Assembly (NCBI RefSeq): GCF_035481675.1
Contig: NZ_JAYJJW010000001.1
Span: 62,001 to 126,000 of the forward strand
DNA from: Alteriqipengyuania_B sp035481675
GTDB taxonomy: Bacteria; Pseudomonadota; Alphaproteobacteria; Sphingomonadales; Sphingomonadaceae
Direction of reading: 5' to 3'
DNA: 64,000 nucleotides
The notes under the pieces were generated by a model that ran no database searches, was not told where the DNA came from, and saw only the letters and a program-made list of their open reading frames with translations. Positions 59,391-64,000 of this stretch are shown here, piece after piece; position 1 is the stretch's first letter; each line of letters opens with the position of its first letter. The position numbers were made by a program, and so were the translations under genes.

Positions 59391-59484
59391 GCATAGAGGA
59401 ATCGGCACGACGTGCAGACCGAGTGGTGTCGTAGCATCTGGTAACCTTGCCACCCGCACCCCGCCCGCCTAAATCCGCGCGGCC

Positions 59485-60297
59485 ATGAAGCGGACGCTCC
59501 TTCCCCTCAACGCCTTGCGCGTGTTCGACGCGGCGGCGCGCCATGTCAGCTTTACCCGCGCGGCGGACGAGCTGGCGGTGACGCCGGCCGCCGTGGGACA
59601 GCAGATCCGCGCGCTGGAGGATGTGCTGGGCGTCGTGCTGTTCCGCCGCACGTCCAAGGGGCTGGAGCTGACGGACGAAGGGCTGGCGGGGCTCGATTCC
59701 CTGCGCGAAGGCTTCATCAAGTTCGAAGAAAGCGTGCAGGCGATGCAGGCGGGGCAGGCATCCGACCGCTATACGATCGCCGCGCCGCGCGAGTTTTACG
59801 GCATGTGGCTCGCCCCGCGCCTCGCCGCTTTCCGCAAGGGCAATCCGGGCGCGCGCTTTACCTTCCATGCAGACGAGGATGCGGACTTCACCGAAGCCAA
59901 CCTCGATTGCGCGATCCGGCTGGTCGAAGGGCCGGGCGAGTTCGAAGGCATCCAGCTGGCCCCCGCGCGCAAGGTGACCGTGGCGGCGTCTGACGCGACT
60001 CCCGATGCGCTCGAAGACTGGATCGAATGGCCCGGCGCCGCGCTGCCTGAAGGCGCAAAGCCCGTGCTGCAGGTCGGAAATGCGGGGCAGGCGCTCACCA
60101 GCGCGCTGGCCGGGCTGGGCCGTGCGATCCTGCCCTTCCTGCTGGTCGAGGATGCGCTGGCCGACGGGCGATTGGTCGCGCTGGAAGGACCGAGCGAGGG
60201 GCGCCGGTCCTACTGGCTCGTCGCGCCGCGCCCGCAATGGCGGCAGGCCAAGATGCGCGCGCTGGTCGCGGCCCTTTCGGGCGAGGGCGCGGCTTAG
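59485..60297 (+). CDS. LysR-family regulator (GcvA-like)
   Basis: A 270-aa regulator. Residues 5-65 form the LysR winged helix (LNALRVFDAAARHVSFTRAADELAVTPAAVGQQIR), followed by a substrate-binding domain (YTIAAPREFYGMWLAPRLAAFRKGNPG). The GcvA/TrpI-type N-terminus suggests amino-acid-related control, but the target is unknown and no divergent partner is adjacent. Its stop codon TAG is the first three bases of the MITE terminal repeat, so the element may have replaced its original end. Confidence 0.9.
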   Translation: MKRTLLPLNALRVFDAAARHVSFTRAADELAVTPAAVGQQIRALEDVLGVVLFRRTSKGLELTDEGLAGLDSLREGFIKFEESVQAMQAGQASDRYTIAAPREFYGMWLAPRLAAFRKGNPGARFTFHADEDADFTEANLDCAIRLVEGPGEFEGIQLAPARKVTVAASDATPDALEDWIEWPGAALPEGAKPVLQVGNAGQALTSALAGLGRAILPFLLVEDALADGRLVALEGPSEGRRSYWLVAPRPQWRQAKMRALVAALSGEGAA

Positions 60298-60572
60298 GGT
60301 CAGGACCCATTACTGGCGCGGAGCGTGGTTGGGTCAATTGGCCCCAGCAAAGCGGTGTGCAAGGAACGGGAGCGCCGGAAATGCCGTGGCATTTTCAAGC
60401 TTCCGTGACGCTGCACAGGGGCCAATTGACCAAATCCGAAGGACGGCAAGATGACTTCGATCTCGAACAAGACATGGCTGGCGAAGGCATCCAGCCTTCG
60501 CTGCACGCAGTTTCGTCCGATATCTTCGTCATCTTGCCGCCACGCCCGTGCCAGTAATGGGTCCTGACCCTA
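60295..60572. mobile_element. MITE-like element with nested palindromes
   Basis: A 278-bp element bounded by perfect 23-bp terminal inverted repeats (60295-60317 and 60550-60572), which begin TAGGGTCAGGACCC. If the outermost TA pairs are target duplications, this matches the TA target of IS630/Tc1-mariner-type elements. Inside are two arms: 60332-60345/60418-60431 (GGTCAATTGGCCCC and its complement), and 60444-60455/60528-60539 (CGGCAAGATGAC and its complement). Each arm is tipped by a hairpin (60379-60394 and 60481-60501). The whole folds as a three-way junction. It encodes no protein and fills the 354-base gene-free stretch before the next gene. Confidence 0.75.
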
Positions 60573-60651
60573 GGGCCGCAAACGCTTAACGCCCTTTCGC
60601 ATGGCAGCGCTTCCGTTAATATGGGCGCAGATCGCAGAGGGGAAATTTCAC

Positions 60652-61914
60652 ATGATCGCCAATCGCCTGCCGCTGGCCCTGCTGGCTGCCGCCACCATGC
60701 TCGCCGGCGTTCCCGCCGCGGCGCAGGATGCGCGCAACCTCGACCGCTCGGACAACGACCTGCGCGCCTATAGCGACACGTTTGCCGCCGGCGGCGAGGC
60801 GAAGAGCTTCACCTTCACCGTGCCGGCGAACCAGCAGGTGGTCATCCAGGTGATCCCGCGCGAAGGCGGGGATTCGCTCGCTTCGCTGTACGACGCCGAC
60901 AGCGGCGAACTGGTGGCGCAAGACGACGACGGCGGCTTCGACCTCGACAGCCGGATCGAGCTGAAAACAGAGCGGCGGCGGCGCTTCCGGCTCGAGGTGA
61001 GCGAATACCAGGACGGTGAGGACGGGCCGATGGGCGGGACGTTCGACATCCTCCTGCGCACGACCGCCTACGTCCCCCCGCGCGTGGAGCCGATCGCCAT
61101 CGGCGGGGCGCAGAAGGGCATGCTGCAGCGTGACCAGGGCGCGGTCTATCGCTTCACCGGGCGCGCGGGCCAGCTCGTTTCCATCCGCATGACCGCCGAC
61201 GATATCGACCCGCGCCTCGCCCTGTTTGCAGGCGAGGGAACGGACGGCGAAGAAATCGCCGCGAATGACGATGCGGGCGACGGGCTCAACTCGCTGATCC
61301 GCGTGAAGCTGCCGGCGGACGGCGTGTACACGCTGCGCGCCGATACGTTCGACGGGGCGGCGGGCGCCTATGCCCTGTCGATCGAGGAAATCGCCTATAT
61401 CGAGAACGGCGGCACGCTCGCGCTCGGCACCGAAACGCCCGGCGATTTCAGCTTCGTGACCACGGACGGGGAGGGGGGCTACGGCACTGCCTATGCCGAA
61501 TACAGCCTGTCGGAAGAGGCCGTGGCGATGCTGGGTGGGGCCGGCGGCTCGCTGGTCGTGGACATGATGTCGGACGACATGGATTCGACCCTGCAGGCCG
61601 GCTTTGCGACGCCGCTGGGCTTTGCCTCCGCGCTGGACGACGACGATGGCGGGGAAGGGCTGGATGCCCGGCTGGTGCTGCCGCTGGAAGGCGTGGATGC
61701 GGCGTGGCTGCGGTCGCTCCGCCTGCGGGCGCTGAGCGCGGTCGGCGACGGCGGTCCGTTCACGATGCTGGTGCGCCACGATGCGGACGGGTCGCTCATG
61801 GCGGCGCTGCAGGACGAGGCCGAGGCAATGGCGGACTTGATGGAGGATGCTGCCGACGAGGTCGAAGCAGAAGCCGAGGCCGTTGAAGCTGCGGCCGAGG
61901 CGATGGCCGAGTGA
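60652..61914 (+). CDS. Exported protein with tandem PPC-like domains
   Basis: A 420-aa protein with a signal peptide (LALLAAATMLAGVPAAAQ) and three PPC (pre-peptidase C-terminal) -like beta domains: about 30-135, 145-240 and 255-375. The sequence FTFTVPANQQVVIQV and VYTLRADTFDGAAGAYALSI show the alternating strand pattern. PPC domains normally flank secreted proteases; no protease domain is present. The C-terminal 45 residues are almost only Ala, Glu and Met. The ATG at 60652 has GAGGGGAAA upstream. It is coupled to a GNAT gene (GTGA). Confidence 0.75.
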   Translation: MIANRLPLALLAAATMLAGVPAAAQDARNLDRSDNDLRAYSDTFAAGGEAKSFTFTVPANQQVVIQVIPREGGDSLASLYDADSGELVAQDDDGGFDLDSRIELKTERRRRFRLEVSEYQDGEDGPMGGTFDILLRTTAYVPPRVEPIAIGGAQKGMLQRDQGAVYRFTGRAGQLVSIRMTADDIDPRLALFAGEGTDGEEIAANDDAGDGLNSLIRVKLPADGVYTLRADTFDGAAGAYALSIEEIAYIENGGTLALGTETPGDFSFVTTDGEGGYGTAYAEYSLSEEAVAMLGGAGGSLVVDMMSDDMDSTLQAGFATPLGFASALDDDDGGEGLDARLVLPLEGVDAAWLRSLRLRALSAVGDGGPFTMLVRHDADGSLMAALQDEAEAMADLMEDAADEVEAEAEAVEAAAEAMAE

Positions 61915-62441
61915 AGCACATCGTCCCCACCCTCGAAACCGCGCGCTTCACGCTGCGCAATATAGAGCCCGGCGATACGGCGCATTTCCTCCCCACCATG
62001 GCGGACGAGGAGCAGATGCGCTGGTGGAGCCGCGGGCCTTTCGAAAGCGCGGAGGAACTCGACGGCTGGCTGCGCGATCCCGACTGGGACGGGCATTGCT
62101 GGATCGCGGAAGACCGCGCGACCGGCGCCCCTGTCGCCCGCCTCGTCGCCATTCCGGACGACGATCCGGCGGTGATGGAAACCGGCTACCTCGTGGTGAA
62201 GACACGGCAGCACGATGGCGTGGCGCGCGAATGCATGACCGCGTTGCTCGATCACATGTTCGGGACCATGGAATTGCGCCGCGTGTGGGCGGACACCGAT
62301 CCCGACAACACGCCGTCCAACCGCCTGCTCGAAAGCCTGGGCTTCGCCTGCGAAGGGCGCCTGCGCGAACAGTGGGAGACGCATATCGGCGTGCGCGACA
62401 GCTTCATCTGGGGGCTGCTGGCACGCGAATGGCGCGGCTAG
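61911..62441 (+). CDS. GNAT N-acetyltransferase (RimJ-like)
   Basis: A 176-aa acetyltransferase of the RimJ/RimL type. LETARFTLRNIEPGDTAHFL is the usual start, and RRVWADTDPDNTPSNRLLESLGFACEGRLREQ holds the acetyl-CoA loop and the conserved N-x-x-S-N-R-L-L-E-x-L-G-F segment. It may acetylate a protein N-terminus or an antibiotic-like amine; the substrate is unknown. The start is GTG, overlapping the upstream stop. Confidence 0.9.
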   Translation: MKHIVPTLETARFTLRNIEPGDTAHFLPTMADEEQMRWWSRGPFESAEELDGWLRDPDWDGHCWIAEDRATGAPVARLVAIPDDDPAVMETGYLVVKTRQHDGVARECMTALLDHMFGTMELRRVWADTDPDNTPSNRLLESLGFACEGRLREQWETHIGVRDSFIWGLLAREWRG

Positions 62442-62442
62442 G

Positions 62443-63036
62443 CTAGCCCAGCTTTTCGAACACCTGCGCCATGCCGGGCGGGTCGCATTCGCCGCGCAGC
62501 ACGGCGATGGCGCGGTCGACGTCGAGCTGCCAGCTGCGCGTCGCCCCGCCGCTTGCGATCAGCTCGCCCCCCAGCGAGCGGACGAAGGACACCGCGCTGC
62601 CGTTTTCCGCCAGCGTTTCGGCGGTGAACTGGTCCAGCCCCTCCGCCCGCGCGGCCAGCAGGATCGTCGCCACCAACAGCTTGCCAAGGCCGAGCCCGTG
62701 GTATTCGTCGAGCACGCCGACGCTGAATTCCGCGCTATCCGGATCGTCCGCGTCGCGGAAGGCGTGGACGACGCCGATGGCCGGCTCCCCCGCAGCGTCC
62801 ACCGCGATGGCCCCCCAGGCGAGGTGGTGCGCCCCGTCGCCCGACACCAGCCGCTCTATCACCCATTCCGGCACATTCGTCGCGCCCGAGAAGAAGCGCA
62901 AGTAGCGCGAGCGGGGCGACATTTTCGCGATGCCCGCCCGCATGGCCGCCGCATCGCTTTCCCGCACCTGCCGGATGCACACGGGCGTGCCGTCTTGCAG
63001 CGCGGTGTGGATTTCGAGGTCGGCGGGGATAGTCAT
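62443..63036 (-). CDS. GNAT N-acetyltransferase
   Basis: A 197-aa acetyltransferase of the Pat/YfiQ C-terminal type. CIRQVRESDAAAMRAGIAKMSPRSRYLRFF is the characteristic start of this group, and YHGLGLGKLLVATILLAARAEG holds the acetyl-CoA pyrophosphate loop (G-L-G-x-x-L). NGSAVSFVRSLGGEL follows. It is convergent with the RimJ-like gene, leaving one base between them. Confidence 0.9.
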   Translation of the reverse strand: MTIPADLEIHTALQDGTPVCIRQVRESDAAAMRAGIAKMSPRSRYLRFFSGATNVPEWVIERLVSGDGAHHLAWGAIAVDAAGEPAIGVVHAFRDADDPDSAEFSVGVLDEYHGLGLGKLLVATILLAARAEGLDQFTAETLAENGSAVSFVRSLGGELIASGGATRSWQLDVDRAIAVLRGECDPPGMAQVFEKLG

Positions 63037-63147
63037 TTGATGCCCATAGCAGGAGCCACGCGAAGTTCGAACCGTCCTTGCTCCGGTTTGACATCGGCCG
63101 CCGTTTGGGCATCCTTGGCTTGACACCACGCGAGCAAGGGGCGGCTC

Positions 63148-63810
63148 ATGGACTTCATGAAATTGCTGAAATCGCTCGAAGCGTTTGTCTTCGAGGTGAT
63201 CACCTGGCTCGTGTTCTACCCGCTGACCTTCTGGAAAGTCCTCGTCAAACCGGCATACATGATGAGCTATGCCGACAAAGAATTGGAAGACGATCCCGAC
63301 GATTATTATTCCGACATGCTCAGCCCCCCAATTTTCTTGGCAATCACTCTGGGCATCTCGCACCTGTTAGAGATCTCGGTCGGCGAGGAATCCGACCTGC
63401 CGGAGATATTGGCGGAGGATCAGAACCTTCTCGGATACCGCATCCTGATCTTCAGCATTTACCCTCTGATACTCTCACTTCGGCTATTGCGCCGCAAGCA
63501 CGTCAAGCTCGACCGCAAGACGCTCAAACCTCCGTTTTATTCGCAAAGCTTCGTCATTGCTCCGTATGCTCTGGTCGTCAGCACGGCGCCGCTCCTCGTA
63601 GCGAAATATATGGAGGCGTCGGTCCAAGCGCTTCTCGTCATCCTCGCAATATTGTCGTTGGCGACCATCTGGTATCTTGTCCTGCAGGCTCGCTGGTTCG
63701 CGCGCGAGTTGGGCGTTTCGGCGTTTAAAGGGGCGTGGCACGCTCTCGTAAGTTTTCTCCAGGCGTTAATCCTGATCATCGCCATTTCATCCGTGATATC
63801 CGGGTTGTAA
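63148..63810 (+). CDS. Membrane protein of unknown function, lower GC
   Basis: A 220-aa protein with four or five predicted helices (SPPIFLAITLGISHLLEI, YRILIFSIYPLILSLRLL, FVIAPYALVVSTAPLLVA, ALLVILAILSLATIWYLVL, LVSFLQALILIIAISSVI). It has a Yip1-like look, with the N-terminal WLVFYPLTFWKVLVKPAYMM and an acidic loop (KELEDDPDDYYSDM), but the family is not certain. G+C is about 53% by eye, below the window average. Confidence 0.65.
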   Translation: MDFMKLLKSLEAFVFEVITWLVFYPLTFWKVLVKPAYMMSYADKELEDDPDDYYSDMLSPPIFLAITLGISHLLEISVGEESDLPEILAEDQNLLGYRILIFSIYPLILSLRLLRRKHVKLDRKTLKPPFYSQSFVIAPYALVVSTAPLLVAKYMEASVQALLVILAILSLATIWYLVLQARWFARELGVSAFKGAWHALVSFLQALILIIAISSVISGL

Positions 63811-63930
63811 TTATTCGAGCCACGCATGCTGCCAGCGATACTTGGTTAACCGGCGACTTGACTCTGCGGCTGCATTTGCGAGGCTGCATTTCAATCGTTC
63901 GGAGTCGCTTTTCCCTTAAGGAGAATAGCC

Positions 63931-64000
63931 ATGAAACGTGCATTGACCTTCGCTTTCACCAGTGTCGCCGTCGCAGGTTTGGTCGCGAATCCCGCCCTCG
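63931..64000 (+). CDS. Exported protein, N-terminal fragment
   Basis: The frame starts after a strong ribosome site (AAGGAGAA) and encodes a signal peptide (MKRALTFAFTSVAVAGLVAN) before running off the window. Its function cannot be seen. The 120-base gap upstream holds a partial direct repeat, GGCTGCATTT, twice, 17 bases apart. Confidence 0.6.
   Translation, partial: MKRALTFAFTSVAVAGLVANPAL

Overview
The window is dense, high-GC (roughly two-thirds G+C by eye), almost gap-free bacterial DNA. Gene content and order point to an alphaproteobacterium of the order Sphingomonadales, most likely Erythrobacteraceae. The reasons are serC-serA-hisZ-purA in one block, the coxB-ctaD-ctaB-coxF-ctaG-coxC-DUF983-SURF1-thrC cluster, a metZ-type sulfhydrylase, short TadE/TadG genes, many ATGA/GTGA stop-start overlaps, and palindromic intergenic repeats typical of this group. 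This is inference from gene content; no database was searched. There is no rRNA, CRISPR array, prophage or plasmid function.

Layout. 1-4169: end of an alpha/beta hydrolase, then a four-gene Anbu-proteasome cluster (circularly permuted ATP-grasp, alpha-E, transglutaminase, proteasome-like peptidase). 4330-5690: a LuxR/FixJ-like regulator with a degenerate receiver, convergent with an extensin-like lipoprotein. 5778-9819: serine biosynthesis (serC with a structured leader, serA) and hisZ. 9816-13096: a secreted DUF1501/DUF1800 pair. 13248-18261: aldo/keto reductase, purA, a methyltransferase-like gene, a winged-helix regulator behind a possible LexA box, and asparaginase. 18289-19272: a lower-GC double TonB_C protein and tRNA-Val. 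19366-25029: TlpA, argH, an LptM-like lipoprotein, lysA, siroheme synthase, two thioesterases and ruvX. 25011-31688: a reverse-strand run with DUF3089, AI-2E transporter, lepB, acpS, two small membrane proteins, pdxJ, a serine hydrolase and pyrE. 31791-40808: the cytochrome oxidase operon running into thrC and an rRNA-type methyltransferase. 40920-46849: tspO, ubiK, recO, a PMT-like glycosyltransferase, a lipoprotein, a TetR gene with twin operators and its divergent partner, and metZ. 46871-49162: a 29-aa ORF and three TadE/TadG-type genes. 49375-55576: S9 peptidase, apaG, and ppk-ppx. 55713-58669: the DUF2868/DUF3482 membrane-GTPase pair. 58734 to the end: a low-GC HEPN-like gene, a LysR regulator, a 278-bp nested-palindrome MITE, a PPC-domain protein, two acetyltransferases and a lower-GC membrane protein.

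How it fits together. Most of the window is core metabolism (serine, histidine, purine, arginine, lysine, threonine, methionine, pyridoxine, pyrimidine, siroheme) and aerobic respiration, in tight operons. Accessory material is confined to a few lower-GC genes (18289-19098, 28683-28967, 58734-59390, 63148-63810) and the repeats. The parts most likely to hold undescribed biology are the Anbu cluster, the DUF2868/DUF3482 pair with its HEPN-like neighbour, the MITE, and four candidate regulatory sites (serC leader, LexA box, TetR twin operators, CtrA-like boxes). Start choices and domain calls were made by reading the sequence only.
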